The notes: generated from the letters alone by a model not told the origin. 64,000 bases of DNA from Cristatella mucedo (GCA_009760855.2 WPIO01000049.1:2435001-2499000), one strand, 5' to 3'; shown: positions 32,884 through 41,391, numbered from the stretch's first letter. Numbers and translations are program-made.

Positions 32884-33109
32884 ATGCACTCCCTCGAAGG
32901 CTGGCAGGCATACATAAGCTCAATCGAAGCTCATTAGTCTGTGGACATGACCGTGCAGAGGGTCAGCAAGGCTTCTGAGAATGCGAAATCGACACTCTTC
33001 TGAGTGCATCTGACAACATCGAAGTGCAGCGTCCTACCTTCGAAGAGCTGCACGTATTGTGGAAATCCTGCTTCCATGAGCCAGGTGCAAGCTTCTAGAC
33101 CATCCAGCT
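10916..33109 (-). CDS. DLC1: DLC1/STARD13-family RhoGAP-START protein (gene model, exons joined by eye)
   Basis: Multi-exon gene for a SAM-RhoGAP-START protein, the animal family of DLC1, STARD13, STARD8 and Drosophila crossveinless-c. These proteins stimulate GTP hydrolysis by Rho GTPases at focal adhesions, junctions and membranes; START is a lipid-binding fold. Proposed exons: 33038-33109, 30673-30739, 27028-27127, 19175-20351, 18448-18688, 17053-17262, 15645-15883, 15316-15444, 14829-15175, 14538-14594, 11717-12075, 10916-11294. All begin after AG, end before GT and keep phase, giving about 1,125 codons with stop TAA (vertebrate DLC1 is about 1,090 residues). Domain order by residue: SAM 1-75, serine-rich linker 80-620, RhoGAP about 640-860, START about 880-1118. 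No initiation codon was found: the first exon seen starts in phase 1, so 5' exons lie further upstream. An exon may be missing between RhoGAP and START. Introns carry a SPIN-like MITE and LINEs. Confidence 0.88.
11717..12075 (-). CDS. DLC1: RhoGAP gene exon: N-terminal half of START
   Basis: Encodes ELGRKSKGW, LPLWKASIEVEAPPVEVLT, ERHLWDDFEEV and ALDGDTELVHF, matching the first half of the DLC1 START domain. The acceptor TCGTTTCTGCAG precedes 12075, and the donor AG/GTGAGC follows 11717. Length 359 gives phase 0 in and phase 2 out, fitting the last exon. Confidence 0.9.
12225..12560 (-). mobile_element. LINE fragment, second CR1-like family
   Basis: Minus-strand frames give LLLVTNMAARLVEKFQRFDH, then after a stop WLPI, and in another frame ALMLTHKAHCGLAPPYQAEL. 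These are typical C-terminal reverse-transcriptase tail sequences of CR1/L2 LINEs. They are closer to the fragment at 58.3 kb (LPKNDL, NTATGLASKSKK) than to the 25.4-kb LINE. Stops and frame changes show it is dead. Confidence 0.65.
12593..12779. mobile_element. SPIN-like hAT MITE, 187 bp
   Basis: The left end CGGCGGTTCTCAACCTGAGG and right end GGTTGAGAACCATTG are terminal inverted repeats. Inside the left end come ATCGCGACCCCTTTGAGGGT and CGACCCTTTCACACGAGTCG, then AGACCATCGGAAAAC, and near the right end GGGTCGCCACAACATGAGGA and ATTAAAGGGTCACGGCATTA. This is the well-known SPIN (SPACE INVADERS) family pattern. Flanks ATGTAGAG (12585-12592) and ATCTAGCG (12780-12787) agree at six of eight bases, a decayed 8-bp target duplication close to the hAT NTCTAGAN preference. 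There is no coding capacity; it would have been mobilised in trans. It lies in an intron of the RhoGAP gene. Confidence 0.85.
13287..13622 (+). CDS. Hypothetical open frame antisense in intron
   Basis: An open frame of 111 codons. Residues 20-75 look like amphipathic helices (QYLEHAANAFVNVKAVRAAF, then FKKLCQRARQHL), followed by an acidic run GDDDGDDKE. I do not recognise the family. There are no clear splice sites or start context, and it could be a fragment of a mobile element or an exon of a nested gene. Confidence 0.2.
   Translation: MRVTGPLFVLPATAAGRQQAVQMHQYLEHAANAFVNVKAVRAAFDVFKKLCQRARQHLVTARESACSKLLRNLGDDDGDDKEYTRTTSAVTHKCVHRKLRPCTDEKTTTMQ
13960..14090 (+). mobile_element. LINE fragment, same family as the 25.4-kb LINE
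   Basis: TCTCAGCGACCTGCACTGGC followed by CATCCACCAAGCAGAGCATT parallels the sense strand of the 25.9-kb LINE (GCCGACCTGCACTGGCTACC then GTCAAGCAACGGATT). It is a plus-strand remnant of the reverse-transcriptase C-terminus, with frame changes. Confidence 0.6.
14538..14594 (-). CDS. DLC1: RhoGAP gene, tentative connector exon
   Basis: A 57-bp segment encoding QLLVEMKRPFPQRYLFREP, bounded by the acceptor CACAGTCAG and a strong donor GCCG/GTGAGTG, phase 0 at both ends as the neighbours require. It would sit where DLC1 has the short connector after the RhoGAP C-terminus, but similarity is weak, so the call rests mainly on splice signals and phase. Confidence 0.45.
14829..15175 (-). CDS. DLC1: RhoGAP gene exon: second half of RhoGAP domain
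   Basis: Encodes PQTERAEAMRAAMMLLPCEN, then ALLDFMAFVA and NQMTASNLAVCFAPSLF, matching the DLC1 GAP core including the conserved NLAVCFAPSLF helix with its asparagine. It ends CLKQMLDQGDRLFQ. The acceptor is TTTCTCTCTCTGCAG and the donor CAG/GTAGAG. The split tyrosine codon T/AC joins the previous exon (AIHQ-Y-VPQ), as in vertebrates. Confidence 0.93.
15316..15444 (-). CDS. DLC1: RhoGAP gene exon: middle of RhoGAP domain
   Basis: A 129-bp exon encoding AYDLADLLKQFFRELPECLL and TDRLSELFLAIHQ, the conserved GAP helices around the RELPE motif. The acceptor is CTCGTCGACAG and the donor T/GTGAGC, phase 1 at both ends. Its length is a multiple of three, so skipping it would keep the frame but destroy the GAP core. 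Confidence 0.93.
15645..15883 (-). CDS. DLC1: RhoGAP gene exon: start of RhoGAP domain with arginine finger
   Basis: Encodes VFCTPLSAIQQTEGHPLP and TVGIFRRPGVKSRIQKLR. The first arginine of FRRPG (codon at 15703-15705) is at the position of the catalytic arginine finger that inserts into the Rho nucleotide site. The acceptor is TCCTCGCAG and the donor GGG/GTGAGC. The split codon CG/A joins the helical exon upstream. Confidence 0.94.
15950..15990. repeat. (CAG/CTG)n tract
   Basis: About 12 CAG units on the plus strand, just upstream (in gene sense) of the RhoGAP exon at 15,883. It lies in the intron and generates a spurious poly-leucine open frame on the minus strand. Confidence 0.9.
17053..17262 (-). 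CDS. DLC1: RhoGAP gene exon: helical region before the GAP domain
   Basis: Encodes LSCLRKLCLLKVTAQLEEHC, matching the leucine-rich helix that precedes RhoGAP in DLC1 (the LLQKYSLLKLTALLEKY block). The N-terminal part is basic (SRKQSKKSLLQRGFRSS). The acceptor is TGTGTTTCGCAG and the donor TTCG/GTAGGT. Phase 2 in and out. Confidence 0.9.
17549..17672 (+). repeat. Family C interspersed repeat
   Basis: Begins TACCGAATGTGTACGGAAAG, then GCTTTGAGTGCGCTATAGAA, CACCCACTTAGTCTTTGTGG and AGTTACAGAG, ending near TTACACAGCATGCAC. Related copies in the same orientation lie at 22.1, 31.4, 34.2, 41.8 and 50.4 kb. No coding capacity; possibly a non-autonomous element. Confidence 0.6.
17930..17995. repeat. 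ATGC/TG alternating low-complexity tract
   Basis: Repeated CATG and GTGT units. The overlapping open frames here are rich in histidine, threonine and cysteine and are artefacts. Confidence 0.85.
18448..18688 (-). CDS. DLC1: RhoGAP gene exon: linker ending in family signature
   Basis: Ends RRDSGVGLSLTREPVSTK, the highly conserved RRDSGVGASLTR signature of DLC-family linkers. The first part (GEVDAGGLLLLSAALGRDQ) and the following acidic, alanine-rich stretch are not obviously conserved. The acceptor is TCGTCCCACTCAG and the donor GAA/GTAAGG. Phase 1 in, phase 2 out. Confidence 0.88.
19175..20351 (-). CDS. DLC1: RhoGAP gene, large serine-rich linker exon
   Basis: A single 1,177-bp exon. In order: FKWHVDRKSKKWSHV (matches the KWTFQRDSKRWSR block after SAM in DLC1), a long Ser/Ala-rich stretch, a basic patch, a five-aspartate run, RVVIGEPVLIRSAETEERL, ETVYVLPASHVPGTFPVTL, and SRRLSWYDNVP. 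The last corresponds to the vertebrate SIYDNVP site that binds tensin SH2 domains. No clear LD motif (talin/FAK binding) is visible after it. The acceptor is CTGTCTCTTGCAG and the donor AACGCG/GTACGA. The exon is GC-rich with many third-position G/C. Confidence 0.92.
21770..22040 (-). mobile_element. LINE fragment, reverse-transcriptase C-terminus
   Basis: The minus-strand frame gives VDFNVLSVVSLIFSVLHSIA, parallel to IDFKVLSLTFRSLHSMAPAY of the 25.4-kb LINE, and continues to a weak match of its WNSLP region. Truncated and decayed. Confidence 0.65.
22105..22205 (+). repeat. Family C repeat, partial
   Basis: Matches the right half of the family (GCGTAACACCCACTCATTCG, then GTGAAGTTACAGATGGGGAT and GTTACAATGCAT). 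The left half is replaced by AT-rich sequence. Confidence 0.5.
22365..22395. repeat. 14-bp-arm perfect hairpin
   Basis: The arm GAACCGACGAGGTC is followed by a 3-base loop and its exact reverse complement. In an intron of the RhoGAP gene. Confidence 0.85.
22790..22912 (+). mobile_element. SINE A copy
   Basis: The head GCCCCGAGTGAGGTGCTTGC and box B GGTCGTGGGGTCGAGCC are followed by the family tail ending CTGCCCTCAGGGCGCCATAA. Diverged but colinear with the copies at 55.6 and 61.0 kb. Confidence 0.55.
23295..23365 (-). mobile_element. SINE A / LINE tail fragment
   Basis: CATAGCGCCACGAGAGAACC followed by GAATCTCGGTGCAGTCGCTT is the reverse strand of the shared SINE A tail. No head is attached. 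Confidence 0.45.
23690..24060 (-). mobile_element. LINE fragment, reverse-transcriptase C-terminus
   Basis: The minus-strand frame gives TAKLVHAVVTSCLDYGNSLW, matching TSKLVHAFVTSRLDFCNSLL of the 25.4-kb LINE, and a decayed continuation (LSRLYWLEPSE for LADLHWLPVKQ). Dead copy in the same orientation as the host gene. Confidence 0.75.
24330..24420 (-). mobile_element. SINE B tail fragment
   Basis: AACCTCTTTTGTATAGCGAC followed by AGAAGAGCCTATACACTATC is the reverse strand of the SINE B tail and body. The head is missing. Confidence 0.5.
25388..26817 (-). mobile_element. 5'-truncated CR1/L2-like LINE
   Basis: A non-LTR retrotransposon inserted in the sense orientation of the RhoGAP gene. The 3' end is a short (ATT)n tail preceded by the motif AGATTAAGTTCTCTGAGGGT. 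The 5' end stops abruptly just before the first reverse-transcriptase core motif, typical of incomplete target-primed reverse transcription. The 3' tail is the one shared by SINE A. Confidence 0.9.
25651..26817 (-). CDS. LINE reverse transcriptase, C-terminal part, open frame
   Basis: An uninterrupted frame of 388 residues. The polymerase motifs are visible: LLDLSAAFDTID (residues 21-31, first catalytic aspartate), GVPQGSVLGPVLF (78-90), FYADDTQLYL (110-119, catalytic YADD), MAANFLKLNDDKT, and ARNLGVIFQSELS. It continues into the conserved C-terminal region (TSKLVHAFVTSRLDFCNSLL, LHWLPVKQRIDFKVLS, PKAWNSLP). The endonuclease domain and the N-terminal fingers are missing because the element is 5' truncated, so it cannot transpose on its own. 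The open frame suggests a fairly recent insertion compared with the other LINE pieces here. Confidence 0.93.
   Translation of the reverse strand: MSTLMIFAHADMGRVSLLVLLDLSAAFDTIDHKVLLERLSSRLGITGTALQWFRSYLRGRLQSDVNGQRSSEVPLEYGVPQGSVLGPVLFTVYTLPLADVIAKHNLGFHFYADDTQLYLCFDPFQPSSTSNSLNSLSACIDDIRTWMAANFLKLNDDKTNLLVMGKPSVIQRLERLTLKIGSASISPVESARNLGVIFQSELSSDDHISSTVKSAYVQLHNIAKIWACLDKDTTSKLVHAFVTSRLDFCNSLLTGLPACALRRLQLVQNSAARLVCRERRSCHITPLLADLHWLPVKQRIDFKVLSLTFRSLHSMAPAYLSDILPHQAKHRTTRFSKSNSLQIPHTNLKSFGDPAFSSYAPKAWNSLPTFVRTSPDLTTFKMNLKTPI
27028..27127 (-). CDS. DLC1: RhoGAP gene exon: C-terminal SAM helix
   Basis: Encodes AFDLLGLIARFRRLQTLAKL then SKLNLNFATAGLK, aligning with the IEALCRRLNTLNKCAVMKL end of the DLC1/STARD13 SAM domain. 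A consensus donor AAA/GTAAGT follows. The acceptor CCACTGCAG precedes 27127. Phase 2 in, phase 0 out, fitting the large linker exon, which begins in phase 0. Confidence 0.82.
28798..29012. repeat. Interrupted (CAG)n tracts
   Basis: Two clusters of CAG/AGC repeats (28,798-28,838 and 28,978-29,012) separated by unique sequence. Confidence 0.85.
29882..30206. repeat. (CAG)n/(CAT CAG)n trinucleotide array
   Basis: About 320 bp of mixed CAG, CAT and TAG triplets in higher-order patterns such as CAGCATCAGCATCAGCAGCA. The alanine/serine, isoleucine/serine and leucine/methionine open frames it creates on both strands are artefacts. Confidence 0.95.
30673..30739 (-). CDS. DLC1: RhoGAP gene, tentative SAM middle exon
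   Basis: Encodes EEDSRGCFLLPKADIISRDH then SLG before the donor CTCGG/GTGGAG, comparable with the EDSQFPINIVAVKNDHDFLE stretch of STARD13 SAM. Phase 1 in and phase 2 out fit the flanking exons. The 5' boundary is uncertain: a better acceptor (CCTACTTCCCAAAGCAG, exon start 30700) is also in phase but would omit the first half. Confidence 0.5.
30894..30923. repeat. 13-bp-arm perfect hairpin
   Basis: The arm GCTCAGATTGCTT is followed by the 4-base loop CTCT and its exact reverse complement. In an intron of the RhoGAP gene. Confidence 0.85.
31388..31520 (+). repeat. Family C repeat
   Basis: Begins TACCGAATGTTTGCCGAAAG, then GCATAGGCTGTGAGTTTACT and ATACAAAACTATCCTTTATA. The GTGGAGTTACAT part is present three times in tandem, a local expansion not seen in the other copies. 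Confidence 0.6.
32836..32884. repeat. (CG)n-(CA)n dinucleotide tract
   Basis: A short GCGCGCGC stretch followed by about 18 CA units; the surroundings (32.70-32.83 kb) are also CA/TG rich. Confidence 0.9.
33038..33109 (-). CDS. DLC1: RhoGAP gene, first exon recognised: N-terminal SAM
   Basis: Encodes LEACTWLMEAGFPQYVQLFE, nearly identical in pattern to the KEACDWLRATGFPQYAQLYE start of the DLC1 SAM domain. The acceptor GCGGCGTTGCAG precedes 33109 and the donor GAAG/GTAGGA follows. The exon is entered in phase 1, so at least one coding exon precedes it further upstream on the minus strand; I could not locate it. Confidence 0.88.
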
Positions 33110-34208
33110 CTGCAACGCCGCAAGATGGAGGGTCATCAAGCTTTGGCGCACAGTAGCTTCCTGCTGTAGTTGCAGCTGCTGCATCACAGCTACATATGGG
33201 GGGCTGAGCTGCTGCTGCTCAGTCAACGACCTTAGGGAGACAGGCATTAGCATTGGCTAGACAAAACGGCTTAATAAGGCTCTAATTACAAGCAGGCAGC
33301 ACAGATTGATGCACAGAAGGCTTCTGCACAGGGTGTGGTTCGAGAGCAAGCCCGGCACAAAGGAGGCCACAGATCTTGCCCACCAGATGCCGGACGAGAT
33401 GCATGCTGCTGGGTCACAGCGAATCAGCAGCTGCATTGTGGACACTAATTAGCAACCAGAATAAACAGACATCCTTCTGCTAATCGATGACAATCAGGCG
33501 ACATCCTTTGTAATGGAAGCAGAGTAGACTCAGCTGCATCTGGGACTTGCCTGCAGCAGCAGCAGCTATCCTGTTGAGGCTGAGGTTTGATTAGTCGAGC
33601 TCGGCTGCCCGGCTGCAATTTGCTCTGGTTAATTTTTATTTCTTCAGCCTGGTGCTCGTGCAGCCATCTAACATGGCCCAGGGGAAAGATGCCCCAGGGC
33701 CTGGCCAATGTGGGCAGCTCGGCTGGACAGCTAGACGAGATCGACGACTCTTGAAAGCAAACCATAGAATGACTTGCATACAACAGCAGCTGTGCACTCT
33801 TAGGGAAGGGCAGCACTTGAAGCTGACCACTCTTGATCACCCCTCGATTACCCCATCGTGATACCACAGCCAAGCTACTGCACTCAGTCACCATTAATAA
33901 GTTGGACTTTTGTTTCGTCTGTGGTCTGTAAGATGTCAGCCCTCTCTGCTCGGTAAGCAGGCACAGCCAGCTATGCTACTCACCACTCAGCTCCCGTGCC
34001 ACAGCCAGCTGGGGGGGGGGAGGGTATGGCAGAGCTAGGCAGCCAATACTGGATGCCCCTTGTAGAAGCTCAGATTCAGCCGAGCAGTGGCACGAAGCCA
34101 ATTCTGAGGAAAATAAATGCCCCCCCCCCGAGTTACCCATCAGTAACCTATCGCACCAACCGAAAGAGTGAGTGATAGTTGTACGGAGAGATCATGATAG
34201 AGAGATAG
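33110..34208. other. No further feature recognised
   Basis: Upstream of the first recognised RhoGAP exon. G runs near 34,011 and C runs near 34,123. No exon recognised. Confidence 0.4.
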
Positions 34209-34330
34209 AAAAATGCTGCTTAGGCTTTTAGCACACTACAGAAAATTCTCTACTGCCAAACGCCAATCTTGCCATTCATTTGCTGCTTTACAGAGGTACA
34301 TTGTATATCGTAAATAGAGAGGCAGATATG
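34209..34330 (+). repeat. Family C repeat, diverged
   Basis: AATGCTGCTTAGGCTTTTAG, CACTACAGAAAATTCTC, GCTTTACAGAG and GTACATTGTAT follow the order of the family. The left end is missing. Confidence 0.45.
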
Positions 34331-34353
34331 TAGAGTAACAGTGATGAACAGCA

Positions 34354-34360
<7 letters not shown>

Positions 34361-34388
<28 letters not shown>
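34361..34388. repeat. (GA)n tract
   Basis: Fourteen or so GA units, the first of a cluster of GA/CT tracts between 34 and 46 kb. Confidence 0.95.
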
Positions 34389-34389
<1 letters not shown>

Positions 34390-34909
34390 ACAATTGTTGC
34401 AGTAGGTTCCAGAGAGCTCAGTCGGCCAGAGCTGAGAATGACAAGCTTATGCCATCGGGGCACTTCTAGCGCTGAATCATTCTGTTGGGAAAGACATTGC
34501 TCGACATGCAGTGCATACTAATTCCCACCCACATCACATGCAAGTGCTCCACTCTCTACTCGGCACCAGGTGCTGCACAAGCCTGGCCGAGGAGCTTTCT
34601 CATTAGCACGCAGCTGCCGAGGTCGTACGGCCGAGTGCTGAGCATGAGTAAAGCTCGGAACCGAGGCACCGAGGTCGAGGACTCAGCCTGCGAAGCCAAA
34701 GCCGGCAGGTCAGATCCCCTTGGGTCGATGGCAGTGGCACGTTTGATGACAATGAAAGCCGCTCCTGCGGAGCTGGCTGTGCACATCTCCATGGCAACAC
34801 CAAGCAGAACATGCAGCAGCCGAGCCCTACTGTTGCCAGGTCACGCGACGAGATCGAAGGAGGCAAGTCTGTCAAGCTAGCCAGGGAACCTCTAGAGCGA
34901 GAGTAACAC

Positions 34910-34952
34910 AGCTTGCAAGGGGGCGGTGCTGCTTCCAGCCCCCTTGCAAGCT
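34910..34952. repeat. 14-bp-arm perfect hairpin
   Basis: The arms AGCTTGCAAGGGGG (34910-34923) and its exact reverse complement (34939-34952) are separated by 15 bases. Confidence 0.85.
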
Positions 34953-35368
34953 CTATAAGCTTCTCCTTCGGATGATCGCCAATCTCTCGAGGCCAGCGTG
35001 CTCGATCCTTGCGACCTTGCGCCGAGAGAAGGCAGCAATGCTGCGCCGCCGAGAGCGCAAGCCATCGTGCAGCAGCAGCAGCAGCAGCAGAAACGGCGGC
35101 CAGGTTCTCCTAGGGCACTATGCAGATGAACGACATTTAGATGGACCGTGTCACTGGAGGGAAGGAGCAGGAGGGAGGTGCACGATTAGAAGATGAGAGC
35201 ATAAGCTGCTCTCAGGCACGACAAGTCCATTCGGACACGAGGCAGCAGGAAGCCTTGTTTGCTCTTGATCCATCTGACAGCTTGGCTGGTTGAGGCAGTA
35301 GGTGAGTCAGTTCCTATTTTTGCAGGTGGCACTAAGGACATACAAAGAATACCGGTAGGCCACCAGGT

Positions 35369-35420
35369 CAGAGTCGTCACCATCATTGCAGTCATCACCA
35401 GCAACCATGGCAGCACCAGA
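35369..35420 (-). repeat. Left copy of ~50-bp inverted repeat
   Basis: Its reverse complement contains TGGTGCTGCCATGG, TGCTGGTGATGACTGCAATG and ATGGTGACGACT, matching 35,881-35,932 with one mismatch over about 46 bp. The copies are about 460 bp apart and inverted, with a (GA)n tract between them. Confidence 0.85.
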
Positions 35421-35517
35421 CGAGATGCTGAGCCATAGATGTTCAACCAGTTTCCACCTCTCCCCCTTCCAACAAGTGCTCACGCACAGGCATGCATGCA
35501 CTCATTCCATTCTGCTC

Positions 35518-35519
<2 letters not shown>

Positions 35520-35578
<59 letters not shown>
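35520..35578. repeat. (GA)n tract
   Basis: About 29 GA units without interruption. Confidence 0.97.
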
Positions 35579-35579
<1 letters not shown>

Positions 35580-35880
35580 ATGCATTGGAGCAGCACACCG
35601 ACGCCCATACGCTGACTCAGCTCGAGGGCACACTGAACGGCTTCCATTCACAAGAGAAGTTATTGCATCGATCAAGCTAGCTGGCCGAAGGGGGGTTGCA
35701 CAGTGGTGCAGCAGTCTCTGCTGAGCCAAGGGTAGGCCTAAGTGCAGCATCGCTGGTAATCGAACTGCCCCCTCAAACTTTGGAGAAACAGCAGCTTGCT
35801 TCGGATCAACCCACCCAGCCACTGTGTAGGCGATAGCTGCCCACAACCATTCTGTGTCTGCTCATATATGAATATATAGC

Positions 35881-35932
35881 TGGTGCTGCCATGGCTGCTG
35901 GTGATGACTGCAATGATGGTGACGACTGTGTC
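35881..35932 (+). repeat. Right copy of ~50-bp inverted repeat
   Basis: Partner of 35,369-35,420. It is followed by palindromic AT-rich sequence (TATTCATATATGAATATATA near 35,952). Confidence 0.85.
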
Positions 35933-36030
35933 AGTAAGGCCACGCATTTATGTATTCATATATGAATATATAAATATATTCATATACGAATGTATATTTG
36001 TTTCATGCTTTCTTAGCATCATTTGCAAAG

Positions 36031-36115
36031 TGCCTAGATAGAGGTCAAGTTCTCTGAGTGGGCTATACAAATGTATTACTATTGTTATTATTATTATTAT
36101 TTTTATTATATCCCT
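36031..36115 (+). mobile_element. SINE A / LINE tail fragment with (ATT)n end
   Basis: AGTGCCTAGATAGAGGTCAA, GTTCTCTGAGTGGGCTATAC and AAATGTATT, then a TTATT-rich end. This is the shared LINE/SINE A 3' tail without a head. Confidence 0.55.
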
Positions 36116-36228
36116 ACTAGTTAAAGCTAGAAGTCCACCGGGAGGCCAGGTGGCAGCTCCCCCTGACCTTGGCTAGCAAATCACAGCCCAGCATTCCTGC
36201 TGCTTGGGGTTAGCCAATATAAAAAATA

Positions 36229-36366
36229 ATATAATTCATTTATATAGCGCCACAAGAGAACTTAATCTCTATTCAGGCGCTTCACATATGCCTCGGGGCT
36301 CGAGCCCACGGCCTCAGTTAGACCTTGGTCGGGTGAGCACCTTAACTGCTAGACCAAACCAGCTCG
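36229..36366 (-). mobile_element. SINE A copy, full length
   Basis: On the minus strand: box A TGGTCTAGCAGTTAAGGTGC, box B GGCCGTGGGCTCGAGCC, then GAAGCGCCTGAATAGAGATT, AAGTTCTCTTGTGGCGCTAT and ATAAATGAATT. Complete head-to-tail copy. Confidence 0.75.
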
Positions 36367-38363
<1,997 letters not shown>

Positions 38364-38706
38364 TGCTGCTGCTGTAGGGCAGAAGCCGATTCGGCAGCAA
38401 AGTGGTCGCTGCTCTACCCAGTGCCCATAACCTCGATAAGAGCAGCCGAATGCCTCATGCTTCCCCCCCCCCCCCAGAGCAATGCCAGTCAACAGCTGCC
38501 ACTCTGTCCAGAGTTCCCAGGCTGATGAAAATATAATTAATTACCCTTTTTTGATTGCCAATTAATACCCACAGATCAGCCACTGCCAATCGCCATTTGC
38601 TCACACCAAACATAGAATGTTTCTGCCACCCAACAAGATTGGCGGGTCCTGTCGTAAACAGCTTATGAAGTTAGGTACAAACATAGTTGCCAGATGCCGA
38701 GAGACT

Positions 38707-38707
<1 letters not shown>

Positions 38708-38779
<72 letters not shown>
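38708..38779. repeat. (GA)n tract
   Basis: About 35 GA units, roughly 350 bp after the long TC tract. The two could pair as an inverted structure. Confidence 0.97.
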
Positions 38780-38781
<2 letters not shown>

Positions 38782-39834
38782 AGATAGAGCCAGTGAGAGA
38801 AGGGGGAGGGGAGATCAAGTAGGGGCTTATAGGAAGTGAGAAAAGAGGAGGACATCACAGCTACAGATAAGACATGGGATGTACCAGCAAACAGAATCAA
38901 CGACAAGAGACCACGGTCAGACGGAAGTCGGATGCTGCTAAGAAAAAGAGGCAGAGCTCAGCAGCACGAACAGCAGCAGCAGCAGAGTCCAAGGGCTCGG
39001 GCCCGAGTGAACAAAAGTCTGAGAGCTGCTAACTCGACTGCTGTTTGCACCCGATCATCCCATCCCAACCTCAAGGTATCTCCATTCTGCATTCGTCCTT
39101 GCAGTGAGCAAGCATATTAGAGATCCGGAGTTGCTTAAATGGCTTCCAAGGTGCAGGACTACTTTGATTTAAACTGCAGTCCAGTTGCTCAGGGGACGAC
39201 GGCTGCCAAAGCCAGAATGCTTGGAGGCCAGTGCCTCAGATCTACGGCGAGGTGCAGGTGCCGTGAGATTACTAACTGGATCGGCTCATAACCATGCCAG
39301 TCACAGGCAGCGTCGGTAATCTTAGCTAATGGGGCTGCTTCCTACTTTGTAAACTTGCAATCGATAATTGAGATAAAATGGCCAGGAGTTAGGCCTGAGA
39401 GCCTTGTCAATCAGTCAGTGTTCAGTGATGCACTCACTCTCAGGGATTGGTGGCCTGTTATTTGACTTCCATTGACCCAACTAAGCAAAAGTACATAAGA
39501 AACTATTTATCTGCATTCGTCGGTTGGGGCTTTGTACCCCAAAGGCTCCAGCAGGGGCTCAATCGACTCCCAGAGTCAATCAACCCAGGCTCGACCTTGA
39601 CGATCAAGTCACAGATGTTACTTTTGGCAGGCAGCACACAAAGGCAGGGGTGTGAGGCAGGCAGATGTCCTAAACTGCAGACGACGTTAATCTCTTTAGC
39701 TGGCAATGCTATTTAATCTTTTCATTCAGTCCATTGTTGAAATCCTTATTCTCACTGATGATAGAGACGCAAATGATCGACCTGGTGTCATTCTTCTCCT
39801 GGTTTGGCTCAATAGTATAAATAAATAAATAAAT
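38780..39834. other. No recognisable feature
   Basis: Short open frames only, and none has splice signals or a motif I recognise. An (ATAA)n run at about 39,818-39,835 abuts the following SINE. Confidence 0.45.
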
Positions 39835-39835
39835 C

Positions 39836-40010
39836 CTAGCTGATTAAACAGCCTCTTTTTGTATAGAGACAGAAGAGCCTTTACGGCTATCACCGCCGCT
39901 TGCAGTGGCGATAAAGAATCGCCCACTGCAGTATTCGAACCCACGATCTCGGGACCGAGGTCGTGAAAGCAGTATGCTGTGCTCACCTTCAACGATTAAG
40001 GTCGCAGACT
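39836..40010 (-). mobile_element. SINE B copy, full length
   Basis: On the minus strand: head ACGACCTCGGTCCCGAGATC, box B GTGGGTTCGAATAC, body GGGCGATTCTTTATCGCCAC and GGTGATAGCCGTAAAGGCTC, and tail ACAAAAAGAGGCTGTTTAAT. The overall sequence is close to the 61.3-kb copy. Confidence 0.75.
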
Positions 40011-40309
40011 CAGCCATGTGGCATGGTGCCTGGATAGTGATCAAGCTCGGTTGGGTTGCTTTACCAAAGAGAAATGTATTGTTTTCAATTTTTCAGGAGA
40101 AAAGGTAGACACATCAGTTTTCACCCAGTGCCATCTAAGCACTGCAGGCTTTACATTCTTACTTCGAAAGCAGAGATGGATCATTAGTAAGTCGACAAAC
40201 GTGGTAAAAATTTGGACTTTGGCATTTTGCAAAAGTGCAAAGATAACTCGTTTACTAATTAATTGCTCGACATCAAAGCACCTGACTTCCAAATATCAGA
40301 ATTCAGTAG

Positions 40310-40620
40310 GAGATAAGACCCCCAGCCTGCAGCTTCCGGCAAGGCTCACTGAATGGTCAGCTACCAGCCGTGCTACCACGAGTTCGAAGCACAAAGATGG
40401 CGGCTGCAGCCTGAAGGCAAGCGCTCAAGGCAGCCAGCAAGGCCCCAGCCTGGAGGTCAGCGAGGACTTGGAGCCACTGTCAGAGCCTCATCGGTCGGAA
40501 GAAGCAAGGCCCTCTGAGCCAGGCAGCTCACTAGGACCGTCAGATCATCTGGTGAAAGGGGCATCGGTTTCGCAAGAAGCTTCGGCTGCCACCTCAGCAG
40601 CAGTAGCAGCAGCTCGATGA
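40310..40620 (+). CDS. Hypothetical Ser/Glu-rich open frame or exon
   Basis: The C-terminal hundred residues of a longer open frame are Ser-, Glu- and Pro-rich (for example EVSEDLEPLSEPHRSEEARP and SDHLVKGASVSQEASAA), ending in an alanine-rich run. An acceptor-like AGACCCCCAG lies at the left. This composition is common in disordered linkers, but no domain is present, so it may equally be non-coding. Confidence 0.2.
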
Positions 40621-41324
40621 TTGGTGCAGGCAGCTCTAGGCTTGGGAGCAATGCTGGCCTACAGGCTTGTCAGGGCAAGCAGAACACCGGGAAGTCACAG
40701 GCTTGTTCGTTGCACCAGTGAGAGGTAAAACAGGTCACCCTAGTCTAGCCCGGTGGCATAGCTAGCCACTTGGCTTTCCAGTGCCGGAGTGGAGCACTCT
40801 GAGTAAGCTTTTTCGAGCCGACTTTAATGGGCACCGGCCCTAGCCCAGCCATCCGGTATGTAGGTACATCCAAATCGCAGAACAAAGAGGGACACTGAAG
40901 CCACTGAGCAGGCCTGCTCAGCCAACCAGCTGCTGGCCAATCTGCAGTTACACAGCTGCCATAATTGTGCATGCCTTCAAGGGGGAGGGGGAGCTGCCAC
41001 CTTCCACAGTCCTACATTGCCTGCTGCTGGGGTCGATCGCTGAGCAGTGCACCCAGCAAGACCAGCCATGGCATCACACGAATCTCTATGGTCAAGCATA
41101 AGCCTCTACCCACCCCCATGGCCCGCCCACCACATGGCCAGCACAGCTCAGATGCCCCTGATGCAGCTACGGACGCTACTGCAGCGCATGGAGGAAGTGC
41201 ATCGGCTCAATCACTAGAGGAGAACTGCTTACTTAGGACTTGCACTCACACGAGTGAGCATGCAGAAGCAAGCTTGGCTCGGTGCTTGCGAACAGCAACA
41301 CTGCTTCATCACGTATTCCCAGTG

Positions 41325-41348
41325 TGTGAGAGAGAGCAGGAGGAGAGA

Positions 41349-41391
<43 letters not shown>

